In this document: in pieces, positions 9,601-16,846 of the stretch | How positions within the stretch are numbered: position 1 is the first letter of the stretch | Layout of the letters: each line of letters begins with the position of its first letter | Source: Bacteroidales bacterium | Lineage (GTDB): Bacteria > Bacteroidota > Bacteroidia > Bacteroidales > UBA932 | Length of the DNA: 32,737 bases | Direction of reading: 5' to 3' | Assembly: GCA_030695025.1 (NCBI GenBank) | Contig: JAUYTX010000035.1 | Span: 1 to 32,737 of the forward strand | Made by a program: the position numbers and the translations under genes | Notes under the pieces: model-generated | Told to the model about the DNA's origin: nothing | Databases searched by the model: none | The model's input: the letters and a program-made list of their open reading frames with translations, nothing else

Positions 9601-9636
9601 TAGTAGCTTGTATAGGTATGACTTGTGATATTTCAT
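6604..9636 (-). CDS. Surface lipoprotein: four BACON domains, BspA leucine-rich repeats, a fifth BACON and an M64 metallopeptidase
   Basis: The 1010-residue protein starts with a lipoprotein signal, with lipobox SVVSG and Cys27. Four BACON-like beta domains follow at about 30-117, 118-207, 208-297 and 298-395, each ending near a TxxxNQxQKD-type strand. A BspA/LRR_5 block at about 410-590 contains repeats such as IGAEAFFGCTALNDIILP. A fifth BACON is at about 600-690. The rest, about 700-965, is an M64 (IgA peptidase family) zinc protease with VFLGDGYT and HEAAGHGFGKLADEY at 858-872, where His858, His862 and probably Asp871 bind zinc and Glu859 is catalytic. A surface protease tethered by adhesion modules is the likely role; the substrate is unknown. 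No obvious promoter precedes it, and a long open frame on the opposite strand (7556-8539) is a shadow. Confidence 0.9.
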   Translation of the reverse strand: MKYHKSYLYKLLIVIATLSIISVVSGCKKDPTLTLSVMTSSFGDSGGQTSISIQSNTVWTVKVSEPWCTVSKLSGKGDAMVNVTIGANNSYSSRSVTITVTAETLVSSVTINQSQKDALIITSKTVNVPSAGATVEVELKSNISYDVILPADAPWVLHTGTKALSSYTHLITVAPNSGYDARSAKVIFKDKNSALADTLTINQLQKDAIFVNPKIVNLEDVGGTFNIVTSSNIQFDIIIPQTVTWLTHVESKGLVTGTHTFNVSANSAYDSRGSTIIFRQKGGTISDTVLVNQKPKTFIEIDKSFLYVQKAGGVKIVKVTSNADYQIVVEGGSGWVSQTAGQNTKTGQQSFQSAELPVNEHIFTISQNNSGAERTARIIVKYSNKADTAIVRQYIYPGYLVRPEAGESLDQMIPLSERAAIRDLKIEGNISENDFATIRGTLRSVESLDISAGVLSNNTLPQGAFKVTGTPGMSMLSIILPSNLVVIGAEAFFGCTALNDIILPNTLTTLGAAAFKGCTSLPGIILPASVTTIGAEAFFGCSSLLQVVSKITNPFPLSGVFTGIAAGASLIVPVGRLSAYTSTTGWGYDFFSIIYEEGSAPVDVLSLSTSSLLSTGAGESFNLTLEASGSWSIDSKPTWVSITPSTGVGTRSITVTFNPYSTTPVTRSGSIVFRLNGKTLTANLGISQYNFPYKDGDYVKVQSSTLGNGIDLVFLGDGYTIEDIGQGKFMSNMNSAVSHFFSIEPYKTYRSYFDVYVIYAFSQESGISDATTTKNTKFSTKYNNPAPSTSMSTNNTLCFEYALKAPLSSSLSETLITVIANSTRYAGTAFLYSDGKAIAIAPVSDRPYPYDFRGVLQHEAAGHGFGKLADEYVTNSTTIPLTEQNSLRSWQSWSHFRNVDLTNNYSTILWKHFIGDPLYSYVGAYEGAYYYAYGVWRPESGSLMINNIAYINAPSRELIVKRIKQLAGEPYSFADFKARDVKETGVLTKSADIPFDKSMLLPPPVLIKVD

Positions 9637-9709
9637 AATAGCAATAAAATGGAGATGTGACCATTATTAAGTTTAACAATTAAAGAGGTATTTTGTTACA
9701 TCAAAAGAA

Positions 9710-9745
9710 ACGGAGATGACCGGTGAGTGTCCGAGTCATCTCCGT
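9710..9745 (-). terminator. Rho-independent terminator after the creatininase transcript
   Basis: An 11-bp perfect stem is formed by 9710-9720 and 9735-9745 (core CGGAGATGAC/GTCATCTCCG) with a 14-nt loop. On the minus strand the stem is followed by TTTCTTTTG, so it should end leftward transcription coming from 10811. It lies just before the peptidase start region, separating the two minus-strand genes. Confidence 0.7.
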
Positions 9746-9761
9746 AGGCCCTGGTTATAGT

Positions 9762-9884
9762 TCAGAAGAATGTGCTGCCTGCAAACACAATGTAAGAGTC
9801 ATCCAGGGGCTTGCCAATTAAACAATCAATAATTAAAGTTACTGATGGTAAACACCTGTTGACACCCATTTCGTAAAAGGTCAT
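9762..9884 (-). CDS. Possible 40-residue small protein
   Basis: An ATG at 9884 opens a 40-codon frame that ends in TGA, 24 nt downstream of the creatininase stop and 16 nt before the terminator stem. The C-terminal part reads IGKPLDDSYIVFAGSTFF, which has a coding-like look, and a hydrophobic run SVTLIIDCLI is in the middle. There are two Cys and no signal peptide or domain that I recognise. It fills most of the space between the creatininase gene and the terminator, which would make it the second gene of that transcript. It could also be a decayed gene remnant or chance. No comparison with homologues was possible. Confidence 0.35.
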   Translation of the reverse strand: MTFYEMGVNRCLPSVTLIIDCLIGKPLDDSYIVFAGSTFF

Positions 9885-9908
9885 CACAATATTATCAAAT
9901 TTTACTAT

Positions 9909-10811
9909 TTATTTTGAACGAGCTTCTGTTTTGAGAGGGTTTTCTGACTCTTTAAAAAACTCATTCTGCAGTTTAATGGTTTGAGTATCCACCTTAACGG
10001 CTTTGATCATCTCTTTCAGCTGTCTTACACTGTTTGCAAGTGAAATCTCACCTATCTCTCTCTTCGCTCCTGATGCCTCTCCTGCGTAGTGATTGGGGTA
10101 TTTACCATACCACCAGATGCCTGTGTAAGCGTTCTTCACATTTAGTCTGTTCAGATCGTCTCCGGATTCAGATTTAACTCTCTCCATTTTTACCAAATCG
10201 GGCCTCACAGCAAGCATTACGCTTGTCTCAACCTCATCGGCATGGCCTCCGGTTTTGCTTGATCTAAGCTCAGTAATTTTCTTTTGTGTCTCAGCGTCCG
10301 GCTCGGGTGTGTAGAGGTAAACAGCGTAATCTCTTGGCGATTCAAGCTGTATCTGACCAAAGTAGCGCAGTAAATTGTTGTTTCCTCCGTGTCCGTTGAC
10401 AATAATTATCTTCTTAATTCCGTTTCTTGAGATCTCCTTGCAAGTTTCGTCCAGCAATTTAAATATCAATTCATTACTATATGCAATTGTTCCCGGTTGT
10501 TGCTTGGCTTCAAAAATCTGGCCGGCAAAATAAAACGGAAAAACTATTGCAAACTCCTCTTTAGAAGCTCTGATGCTAATCTCTCTTGCAGTGTACACAT
10601 CTGTACCCAGCGGAAGTTGCTGACCGTGTTTCTCAATTACACCCATTGGAATAATGCACACTCCTTGTGATTTTTCGACTGCAACTTTAAAATTTTCAGC
10701 AGTTAACTCCTCCCACTGAACCGAAATTGCCTGTGCAATTGCTGAGTAGGAGCTTGACATAACAAATATGCCGGACAGCAACAATGTCAAAATTTTAGCA
10801 GATCTATTCAT
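9909..10811 (-). CDS. Exported creatininase-family amidohydrolase
   Basis: This is a 300-residue protein with an N-terminal signal peptide (hydrophobic core LTLLLSGIFVM, probable cleavage after AIAQA near residue 28), so it should act in the periplasm. The mature part is a creatininase/creatinine amidohydrolase fold. The expected metal-binding positions are visible: Glu60 and His62 in GVIEKHGQQLP, Asp71 in LGTD, His141 in VNGHGGNNN and an acidic site in GGHADEVETS (about 190-196). The family hydrolyses cyclic or linear amides; the true substrate here is unknown, and creatinine itself is only one possibility. Most characterised members are cytoplasmic, so the export signal is notable. It is divergent from the EEP gene. 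Confidence 0.87.
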   Translation of the reverse strand: MNRSAKILTLLLSGIFVMSSSYSAIAQAISVQWEELTAENFKVAVEKSQGVCIIPMGVIEKHGQQLPLGTDVYTAREISIRASKEEFAIVFPFYFAGQIFEAKQQPGTIAYSNELIFKLLDETCKEISRNGIKKIIIVNGHGGNNNLLRYFGQIQLESPRDYAVYLYTPEPDAETQKKITELRSSKTGGHADEVETSVMLAVRPDLVKMERVKSESGDDLNRLNVKNAYTGIWWYGKYPNHYAGEASGAKREIGEISLANSVRQLKEMIKAVKVDTQTIKLQNEFFKESENPLKTEARSK

Positions 10812-10870
10812 AGCTTATATTTTTAGGTTTTTCAATTTTTACACACTGCTTTGGTCAATTCTTCAGAAAT

Positions 10871-10878
10871 CAAATGTA
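10871..10878 (-). promoter_or_regulatory. Possible -7 box for the creatininase gene
   Basis: On the minus strand this reads TACATTTG, an exact match to TAnnTTTG, about 60 bp upstream of the ATG at 10811. No convincing TTTG lies 19-21 bp further upstream, so this is a weak prediction. A TATCTTTA at 10900-10907 on the plus strand could serve the divergent EEP gene, with the same limitation. Confidence 0.25.
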
Positions 10879-10917
10879 CAAAAAGCGATCACTATTTTAT
10901 ATCTTTACAACAAAAAG

Positions 10918-11718
10918 ATGGCTAAGAAAATTACACTCTTCCTGTTTCTCTTCACACTGCCTGTTTTTCAGTTGTTGTTTGGGAATGACTCATCCTATCT
11001 CAGAATTATGACCTATAACATACATCACTGCAATCCTCCGGCTCAGAGGGGTGTGATTGATATTGATGCAATAGCTCGTATAATTGCGGCAAGCGGGGCT
11101 GATGTTGTCTTTCTTCAGGAGGTTGATGTAAATACCGCCCGTTCCGGTAAGGGAAATCAGGCTGAGGAGATTGCAAAGAGGGTCGGGCTTGGGTATTACA
11201 AGTTTTATAAGGCTATCGATTTTTCGGGTGGAGATTACGGAGGAGCAATACTTTCCAGATTTCCGCTAACCGAAGAGAGGCTTCACAAATTGCCTGTAAA
11301 AGAGGGAGAGGAGCAGCGGATAATGGGTAGTGCAGTGATTAATCACCCTTCGTTCGGAAAGATAATGGTTGCCTCAACCCATCTGGATCTTGACAAAAAT
11401 TACAGGAAACTGCAAGTAGAGTATATTATCAAATTTCTTGGTTCTCAGAAGATTCCCGTTATAATGGGTGGCGATTTTAATGCCAAACCTCAAAGCGAAG
11501 AGATGAATTTGGTTTACAAAAAATTTATACCATCCGAACTCAATCACAGTCCTACGTTTCCCAATACCATACCAACAGAGCACATCGATTACCTCTTCCT
11601 GAAAAACAGCTCAAAAAGTAAATCTAAGATGGAGTTCATAAACCATAGAGTCCTTAAAGGATTTGATGCTTCTGACCACCTTCCTGTTGTAGCAGTTGTG
11701 AAGTTTTCCATGAAATAG
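10918..11718 (+). CDS. Exported endonuclease/exonuclease/phosphatase-family hydrolase
   Basis: The ATG at 10918 gives 266 residues, starting with a hydrophobic signal segment (about 5-21) consistent with export. The remainder is a complete EEP fold: Asn34 in MTYNIHH, Glu68 in FLQEVD, His155 in STHLD, Asp186 and Asn188 in GGDFNAKP, His222 and Asp224 in EHIDYLF, and Asp253-His254 in SDHLPV. These are the metal-binding and catalytic residues of Mg-dependent phosphodiesterases or nucleases. The substrate could be nucleic acid, a sphingolipid-like phosphodiester or a phosphoinositide; the sequence does not decide. The frame is open upstream to 10768, but those codons lie in the divergent promoter region and would put non-signal sequence before the hydrophobic stretch. 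Confidence 0.85.
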   Translation: MAKKITLFLFLFTLPVFQLLFGNDSSYLRIMTYNIHHCNPPAQRGVIDIDAIARIIAASGADVVFLQEVDVNTARSGKGNQAEEIAKRVGLGYYKFYKAIDFSGGDYGGAILSRFPLTEERLHKLPVKEGEEQRIMGSAVINHPSFGKIMVASTHLDLDKNYRKLQVEYIIKFLGSQKIPVIMGGDFNAKPQSEEMNLVYKKFIPSELNHSPTFPNTIPTEHIDYLFLKNSSKSKSKMEFINHRVLKGFDASDHLPVVAVVKFSMK

Positions 11719-11731
11719 AATGTAAATACTG

Positions 11732-12673
11732 CTATTTAAACAGTTCTAGTTCAGGAATATCTGTTCCTATTACAATTACCTCCGTTCTGGTGACATTTTC
11801 ACAATTTGTCAATTTGGCCTTTTTGTCACCTTTGACAAATTGAATCATATAACCTTTGCCATCTGTACAGTTGATGAAGCCTTTCAGGCGAATTATCTGA
11901 GATGGCACGCTCTTCAAAAATTTTAATAAATTGTCCCTGTCAATCTTATTGGTGCTTTTATAAACCCTTGATGAAATTTCTGAAAGCGGAGCAAGAGTAA
12001 GTCCTTCAGGACTAATGCCCCTTTTCATATCTTCAGAAATCTGAGGCTCACTGTTCGTTTCAACCGAAATCACACTCTGCGTTTGTTCGCCCTGAAGGAT
12101 AATTTCCGGGTCAAAATCTCCCCGCCCAAAGCAGGTGAAGAATACCTGAACATTGGAATTAATCTCAGTAATTGCGTTTTTAATTATATCAGCCTGCTCC
12201 GGGGTAATCTTGTCAAACTTGTTGACCAATACAATGTCTGCAACCCTAACCTGGTTTGTAATACTTCTTATGTATTTATACATTACAGGGAAGGTGACTG
12301 CATCGACAATTGCAACAACCTTAGATAGATAGAAATATTTATTATCATCCAGAAGTGACCCTATTGATATTGGATCTGCCAGCCCTGATGCTTCAATGAA
12401 AATAACATCGGGCTGTGACTCTTTAACCAATCTCTCCAGCTCTTGTCTGAAGTCGGCATACAGACAAATACAAAAAATTGAACCCTTGTTTAATTCAATC
12501 AGGTCAAATTTCCACTTTGTATTCTTAAGATCTTGAGCATCTGTTGACACTTCGGAATATTCATTCTGAATTATTCCAATCTTGTATTTTAGTGAGTAAT
12601 GTGACAGTAAATCTTTAAGAAGAGTTGTCTTTCCACTACCCAAGAACCCTGTTAACAAAACAATCTTTGACAT
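11732..12673 (-). CDS. COG0523/CobW-family G3E GTPase (metal chaperone type)
   Basis: From the ATG at 12673 the protein has 313 residues; a TTG three codons upstream is the only alternative. The Walker A motif GFLGSGKTT is at 9-17, the acidic/ExSG motif IEASGLADP is at about 93-101, and NKFD is the guanine-specificity motif. The usual CxCC metal site of CobW proteins appears here as GSIFCICLYADF, with Cys68 and Cys70. The C-terminal CobW_C domain is shortened. The family delivers metals or helps assemble metallo- and cobalamin-dependent enzymes. The URO-D/MtaA-like gene directly upstream on the same strand suggests that it serves that protein. A strong terminator lies between them, so it may have its own promoter or depend on read-through. 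Confidence 0.83.
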   Translation of the reverse strand: MSKIVLLTGFLGSGKTTLLKDLLSHYSLKYKIGIIQNEYSEVSTDAQDLKNTKWKFDLIELNKGSIFCICLYADFRQELERLVKESQPDVIFIEASGLADPISIGSLLDDNKYFYLSKVVAIVDAVTFPVMYKYIRSITNQVRVADIVLVNKFDKITPEQADIIKNAITEINSNVQVFFTCFGRGDFDPEIILQGEQTQSVISVETNSEPQISEDMKRGISPEGLTLAPLSEISSRVYKSTNKIDRDNLLKFLKSVPSQIIRLKGFINCTDGKGYMIQFVKGDKKAKLTNCENVTRTEVIVIGTDIPELELFK

Positions 12674-12794
12674 ACACCTCAAATATTTTTTACAATCTTA
12701 AAAGTATATAACCAATTTTAAACACATAGTGTTCAAATCAGCAAATATTTTACTGATAATTAAATTTAGTAAAATATTTATACAGAGAAAAAAT

Positions 12795-12826
12795 AAGACA
12801 AGGAAATTAAATAATTCCCTTGTCTT
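12795..12826. terminator. Bidirectional hairpin terminator overlapping the URO-D stop codon
   Basis: A 14-bp stem with one imperfect pair is formed by 12795-12808 and 12813-12826 (AAGACAAGG against CCCTTGTCTT) with a 4-nt loop. A T-run follows on both strands (TTTTTT after 12826; ATTTTTT on the minus strand). The stop codon of the leftward gene (12807-12809) and its last codons (KDKGII) form part of the stem. The gap 12674-12794 otherwise holds no gene. Confidence 0.75.
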
Positions 12827-14288
12827 TTTTATTTGAAATTCTTAACTCAATTGCCTTTTTAATTACTTCAACAGGCGGAATTGTTGATGAGAAGCAGACC
12901 TCTCCATCAATGCAAATAGTTGGTATCTTCTTAACCCCCAACACATTCATCATAGCCAATCCCCTGCTCTCCTTAATTTTAAACTCCTCTGTAATCACAC
13001 TACTGCCCAATGGTTTTGTGGCCTTAAGAACTGCATTCATCATATATTGACAAGGTGCGCAAGAGGCAGAATCGAGTGTTATCACATCTACCTTTACCTT
13101 TGGTAAGGCAGGGTAAGTCTCCGCTTGAGTTTTCAGCTCATTTTCAATATCTCTGTTTGTCTCAATTTCAAATTTATTCGTCTCAACTTCAGAGATTTCC
13201 GGTTCTGCCTGACTCCCTTTATTACTTGCTTTAATATTTTCTTTTGCGGCATTTAAATTCTTGGTGTGCAAAACCTGTGCAATCTCCCTTTTGTACTTAT
13301 CGGTAGCAATATCTTTCACGGCCGTAAGGTTGTCAATGACTGTCCGGTAGGGCAAGTCGCAACCCGGTGCGAGAATAAATCCTCTCTCTCCACCCTTTGC
13401 CAGGCAATCAAGTGTATCCTTCTCACTATCAGTAACAGACCCAAGAAGTAGTGTTGCTGTAAGTTTCAGATTACCTCCAAAACTTATCCCTTTTGACAGA
13501 CAAACATCTTTTACATAATCAAGCGGAATGTTTTCGTCAATAGAAACATTATCGGGCATACAGTTGCACATTGCCTCAATGTTGTGCTGAGCATCTCCGC
13601 AAACGAAAAATGAAGAGTATTTGCCAAGTTTCCTAATATGACCAAAGATATCCTTCATATATTCTGAGACAAATGCATCAAATTGATCAGTTCCTATCTG
13701 GCTGGTCATAGGGTCAACAATGGCAATTATATCGCAACCGGCCTCGGCATATAGCCTGCTCATCTCTTTGGCAACGTTGGTGCAAAATTTCATCAACTTG
13801 TGAACACCGGTTTCGTCCATAAACATTTGCATAAATATATCTGTTCCAAGCAGATGTAATCCAAGAGTGAATGGGCCTGTTACTAGTCCGTAAAGTGCAA
13901 TATTGGGGTGCTGAGCCCTCAATTCTCTTGCCGCTTCAAGCACAATTGCAACTCTACCCTCGGCACCCGGTATTTTGAGCTCGTCCAAGCTGACCCCCTC
14001 TGCAAGCGGATGGCCTACAACCGATGGTGGATTCTCCTTCGCCCATATAACTTTGCAGCCAAGAGCCTCGGCCTCCAGCTGAAGATCAAAAACTACGGGA
14101 ATTCCATCAGGATCGTATTTGTCTATGGCGGCATTCACACCCTTTATAATCAACTCCTTTGACTTTAGATAGCTCTCCGAGTCACAATCAATTAAATACG
14201 CTCCATGAACTCCCACGAATGGAACCCACGGGGCCCTTTCGCACTTTTCAAGCCTTATAGCTTTATATATCAATTCTTTACCTTTCAT
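12807..14288 (-). CDS. Uroporphyrinogen decarboxylase/MtaA-like protein fused to a thioredoxin-like domain
   Basis: The ATG at 14288 gives 493 residues. Residues 1 to about 345 form a URO-D superfamily barrel resembling corrinoid methyltransferases of the MtaA/CmuA type (GLVTGPFTLGLHLLGTDIF, IVDPMTSQIGTDQF, PGCDLPYRT). The zinc site normally has His-x-Cys plus a distant Cys; here the first position is Phe228 in FFVCGD, leaving Cys230 and Cys310. A charged linker (about 346-396) leads to a thioredoxin-like domain (about 397-485) with CxxC at Cys410 and Cys413 and a cis-Pro segment KKIPTICI. True haem-pathway decarboxylase activity is unlikely. A redox-coupled, corrinoid-linked methyl transfer is plausible but inferred. 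A CobW-type GTPase gene lies downstream on the same strand. Confidence 0.85.
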   Translation of the reverse strand: MKGKELIYKAIRLEKCERAPWVPFVGVHGAYLIDCDSESYLKSKELIIKGVNAAIDKYDPDGIPVVFDLQLEAEALGCKVIWAKENPPSVVGHPLAEGVSLDELKIPGAEGRVAIVLEAARELRAQHPNIALYGLVTGPFTLGLHLLGTDIFMQMFMDETGVHKLMKFCTNVAKEMSRLYAEAGCDIIAIVDPMTSQIGTDQFDAFVSEYMKDIFGHIRKLGKYSSFFVCGDAQHNIEAMCNCMPDNVSIDENIPLDYVKDVCLSKGISFGGNLKLTATLLLGSVTDSEKDTLDCLAKGGERGFILAPGCDLPYRTVIDNLTAVKDIATDKYKREIAQVLHTKNLNAAKENIKASNKGSQAEPEISEVETNKFEIETNRDIENELKTQAETYPALPKVKVDVITLDSASCAPCQYMMNAVLKATKPLGSSVITEEFKIKESRGLAMMNVLGVKKIPTICIDGEVCFSSTIPPVEVIKKAIELRISNKKDKGII

Positions 14289-14304
14289 AATTACTCGCTT
14301 TACA

Positions 14305-14312
14305 CAAATATA
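14305..14312 (-). promoter_or_regulatory. Candidate -7 box for the URO-D-thioredoxin gene
   Basis: On the minus strand this reads TATATTTG, a full match to TAnnTTTG, ending 17 bp from the ATG at 14288. Transcription would begin only about 10 nt before the start codon. This supports the ATG over the in-frame TTG at 14315, which would lie upstream of the box. No clear -33 TTTG is present at the right distance. Confidence 0.4.
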
Positions 14313-14537
14313 CAAATTTCAAACACAGCCATTGCATAACTCTTCAAAATTGCTTAATTTTATTAGTTGCAGATAAGCCCGAAACTTTCACTGCATCATT
14401 TTTTCAGTGCTTATTTTCAGCTCTTTTTAAAACTCATTTTTTTACAAATTAAAGCAAATATTGAACTTTCAATATTACAATTTGGTTATACAGTTCAGTC
14501 TATCATCAAGACATTCATAAACACAATGGTTAAGACT

Positions 14538-14577
14538 ATTTATTAAGACAATCGTTCCGACAATTTATTAAGACAAT
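14538..14577. repeat. Direct repeats upstream of sucC
   Basis: The 15-mer ATTTATTAAGACAAT occurs at 14538-14552 and 14563-14577 (period 25), with a third shorter relative (GACAATTATTTAA) running up to the sucC start. They lie 13-52 bp before the ATG and could be regulator sites. The rest of the gap 14313-14537 is AT-rich and shows no gene. Confidence 0.5.
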
Positions 14578-14589
14578 TATTTAATTCAT

Positions 14590-15735
14590 ATGAAAATACA
14601 CGAATATCAGGCAAAAGATTTCTTTACCCAATACAGCATTCCCGTTGCTGAGGGTATCGTCTGCAGGGATGTGGATTCCTGCCTTGAAACCTACAAAAAT
14701 CTCTTTTCTGAGGTTGTTGTAATTAAGGCTCAGGTTCATACCGGTGGGAGAGGAAAGGCCGGAGGGGTAAAGATTGCAAAATCTCCACAGGAGGTCAGGC
14801 AGCATGCCGAGGCTATTTTGGGCATGGATATCAAGGGCTTTAAGGTCGATCGGGTAATGGTTGCACAGGGTGTCAATATTGCATCTGAGTATTACCTCAG
14901 TTTTGTGATTGATCGCAATTCCAGGTCTGTGGTACTTATCATGAGTCGTGAGGGGGGTATGGATATTGAGGAGGTTGCTGCTACTGCTCCTGAGAAAATT
15001 ATTAAAATTGCCATCGATCCGTTAATTGGTATTCCTGAATTTCTTGCAAGAAAGGCAGCATTTATGCTTTTTGACAGCTTTGATGTTGTAAAACAGGCCG
15101 TTCCTCTCATTCAAAACCTCTACAAACTCTTTACCGAAACAGATGCTTCGCTTGCTGAGATCAACCCCCTAGTAGTTACAAAGGAGGGCAAGCTGATTGC
15201 CATTGACGGAAAGATGAATTTTGATGACAATGCCTTGTATCGTCAACCTGAAGTGGAGGCTCTGTTTGAGCCAGATGAGGAGGAGAAGAGGGAGCAGGAT
15301 GCCAAATCCAAAGGGTTCAGCTATGTTCACCTTAAAGGGAAGATCGGATGTATGGTTAATGGTGCCGGCCTGGCAATGGCCACAATGGATATGATTAAGC
15401 TGTATGGTGGTGAACCGGCCAACTTTCTGGATATCGGAGGAAGTTCCAACCCCAATAAGGTTATCGAGGCAATGAAGTTGCTTACGAGTGACCCTGAGGT
15501 AAATGTGGTTTTGATTAATATTTTCGGAGGTATTACCAGATGCGACGATGTTGCAAGGGGTCTGATAGAGGCATTCAAGTATCTTAAAACTGATATTCCT
15601 GTGGTTATTCGCCTCACGGGGACAAATGAGGCAGAGGGCAGAGAGTTGCTCAAAGGCACCTCTTTTCACAGTGCCCAAACAATGAGCATGGCAATAAGCA
15701 AATCGGTTGAACTTAGTAAAAGCAGAATCAAATGA
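14590..15735 (+). CDS. sucC: Succinate-CoA ligase, beta subunit
   Basis: This is the ADP/GDP-forming beta subunit, which with SucD interconverts succinyl-CoA and succinate with substrate-level phosphorylation in the TCA cycle or reductive succinate metabolism. The 381-residue length and order are canonical: the N-terminal [12 protein letters not shown], the ATP-grasp [24 protein letters not shown] with the Mg-binding Asn, and the C-terminal CoA-ligase domain with FLDIGG and [11 protein letters not shown]. The last codons overlap sucD by 4 bp (ATGA), so the subunits are translationally coupled. Confidence 0.97.
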   Translation: MKIHEYQAKDFFTQYSIPVAEGIVCRDVDSCLETYKNLFSEVVVIKAQVHTGGRGKAGGVKIAKSPQEVRQHAEAILGMDIKGFKVDRVMVAQGVNIASEYYLSFVIDRNSRSVVLIMSREGGMDIEEVAATAPEKIIKIAIDPLIGIPEFLARKAAFMLFDSFDVVKQAVPLIQNLYKLFTETDASLAEINPLVVTKEGKLIAIDGKMNFDDNALYRQPEVEALFEPDEEEKREQDAKSKGFSYVHLKGKIGCMVNGAGLAMATMDMIKLYGGEPANFLDIGGSSNPNKVIEAMKLLTSDPEVNVVLINIFGGITRCDDVARGLIEAFKYLKTDIPVVIRLTGTNEAEGRELLKGTSFHSAQTMSMAISKSVELSKSRIK

Positions 15736-16595
15736 GCATACTTATAAATAAAGATACAAGACTGGTAGTGCAGGGCATTACCGGCAGAGACGGAGGTTTT
15801 CATGCAGCAAAAATGGCGGAATACGGAACAAATGTGGTTGCGGGTACATCTCCGGGTAAGGGAGGTCAACATGCTTTGGGAATTCCTGTGTTCAACAGTG
15901 TTGCCGATGCTGTCACTAAGGAGGGTGCAAATACCTCTGTAATTTTTGTTCCTGCACCTTTTGTCAAGGATGCAATAATGGAGGCTGCCGATTCGGGAGT
16001 TTCACTTATCATTTGCATTACCGAAGGTGTTCCTACACTTGATGTAGTGGAGGCCAAACGATACGCCGACCTTAAAGGTGTTTCGCTTATTGGCCCGAAT
16101 TGCCCGGGACTTATCTCTCCCGGCAAATCACTTGTTGGAATCATGCCCGGCAACATCTTCAAGGAGGGCAGAACAGGCGTTATTTCAAGAAGCGGCACAC
16201 TTACATACGAGGTGGTTTATAACCTTACGCTTAGCGGAATAGGGCAATCAACAGCAATAGGTGTCGGAGGCGACCCTGTGGTAGGCCTTTACTACCTCGA
16301 ACTACTTAAAATGTTTGAGAATGACCCAGAAACCGATTCAATCGTTTTAATTGGTGAGATCGGAGGCGACGCCGAAGAGCAGGCAGCGCAATACATAAAA
16401 GATCACATTACCAAACCCGTTGCCGCCTTCATTGCCGGAGTCACAGCACCTGCCGGCAAACGCATGGGTCATGCAGGCGCCATTATTTCAAGCGGAACCG
16501 GAACGGCCAAAGAGAAAACAGACGCCTTTGCAAAAGCAGGTGTACCCGTCGCCTCCGAACCCGCCCAAATCCCCGACCTGCTTCGAGCACAATAA
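15732..16595 (+). CDS. sucD: Succinate-CoA ligase, alpha subunit
   Basis: This 287-residue subunit binds CoA in its N-terminal Rossmann domain ([12 protein letters not shown]) and carries the phosphohistidine His247 in RMGHAGAI, matching the position in the E. coli enzyme. [10 protein letters not shown] and SRSGTLTYE are further family signatures. It overlaps sucC by 4 bp and forms a two-gene operon. GC content rises near the 3' end. A hairpin without a U-tract follows at 16647-16675. Confidence 0.97.
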   Translation: MSILINKDTRLVVQGITGRDGGFHAAKMAEYGTNVVAGTSPGKGGQHALGIPVFNSVADAVTKEGANTSVIFVPAPFVKDAIMEAADSGVSLIICITEGVPTLDVVEAKRYADLKGVSLIGPNCPGLISPGKSLVGIMPGNIFKEGRTGVISRSGTLTYEVVYNLTLSGIGQSTAIGVGGDPVVGLYYLELLKMFENDPETDSIVLIGEIGGDAEEQAAQYIKDHITKPVAAFIAGVTAPAGKRMGHAGAIISSGTGTAKEKTDAFAKAGVPVASEPAQIPDLLRAQ

Positions 16596-16646
16596 AATGT
16601 CTTACTGCTTTTGTGTAACCACTTTATTTAATACTACTTACACTCT

Positions 16647-16675
16647 AATGGTTTTCCTTAAACAAGAAAACCATT
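16647..16675. other. Hairpin downstream of sucD
   Basis: A 10-bp perfect stem pairs AATGGTTTTC (16647-16656) with GAAAACCATT (16666-16675) across a 9-nt loop. It lies 51 bp after the sucD stop. No T-run follows on either strand, so it may stabilise or process the sucCD mRNA 3' end rather than act as a classical terminator. The region 16676-16740 shows nothing else. Confidence 0.45.
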
Positions 16676-16740
16676 CACATGTAACACGCTCATATACTAT
16701 TTGATACACCAAATCAGTTAGACAACAAACCGCCGGGCCG

Positions 16741-16846
16741 AAGTGTATTATAAATGAGACTTTTTGAATTTGAAAACATTTTTGACAAAGTCTATTTTGT
16801 ATATGCCTGAAATACAACGATATGTCCAAAAGTGGCGCGGAGATTA
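16741..16846 (-). repeat. Dispersed repeat copy B
   Basis: Read on the minus strand, this 106-bp stretch aligns over its whole length with 49-155. The outermost 21 bp (core ATCTCCGCGCCACTTTTGG) and the inner block AAAAAGTCTCATTT are nearly identical, and the middle is about two-thirds alike by eye. As in copy A, it begins within or immediately after a TAA stop codon, here that of the radical SAM gene. The second, inverted arm found at 173-195 is missing here, so copy B looks like a half element. Confidence 0.7.

Noticed and set aside
10768-10917. Longer N-terminus of the EEP hydrolase
   Set aside because: It overlaps the divergent creatininase start and would bury the signal peptide.
12671-12682. 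TTG start of the CobW-type GTPase at 12682
   Set aside because: The ATG three codons later directly precedes the conserved SKIVLLTGFLGSGKTT strand and P-loop.
14286-14315. TTG start at 14315 for the URO-D-thioredoxin gene
   Set aside because: It would overlap the candidate -7 box; the ATG at 14288 begins the conserved MKGKELIYKAI.
15169-15678. Long antisense frames within sucC
   Set aside because: They are shadows of a strongly conserved gene on the plus strand.
16647-16675. Hairpin after sucD as a standard intrinsic terminator
   Set aside because: No T-run follows on either strand; kept only as a structural feature.
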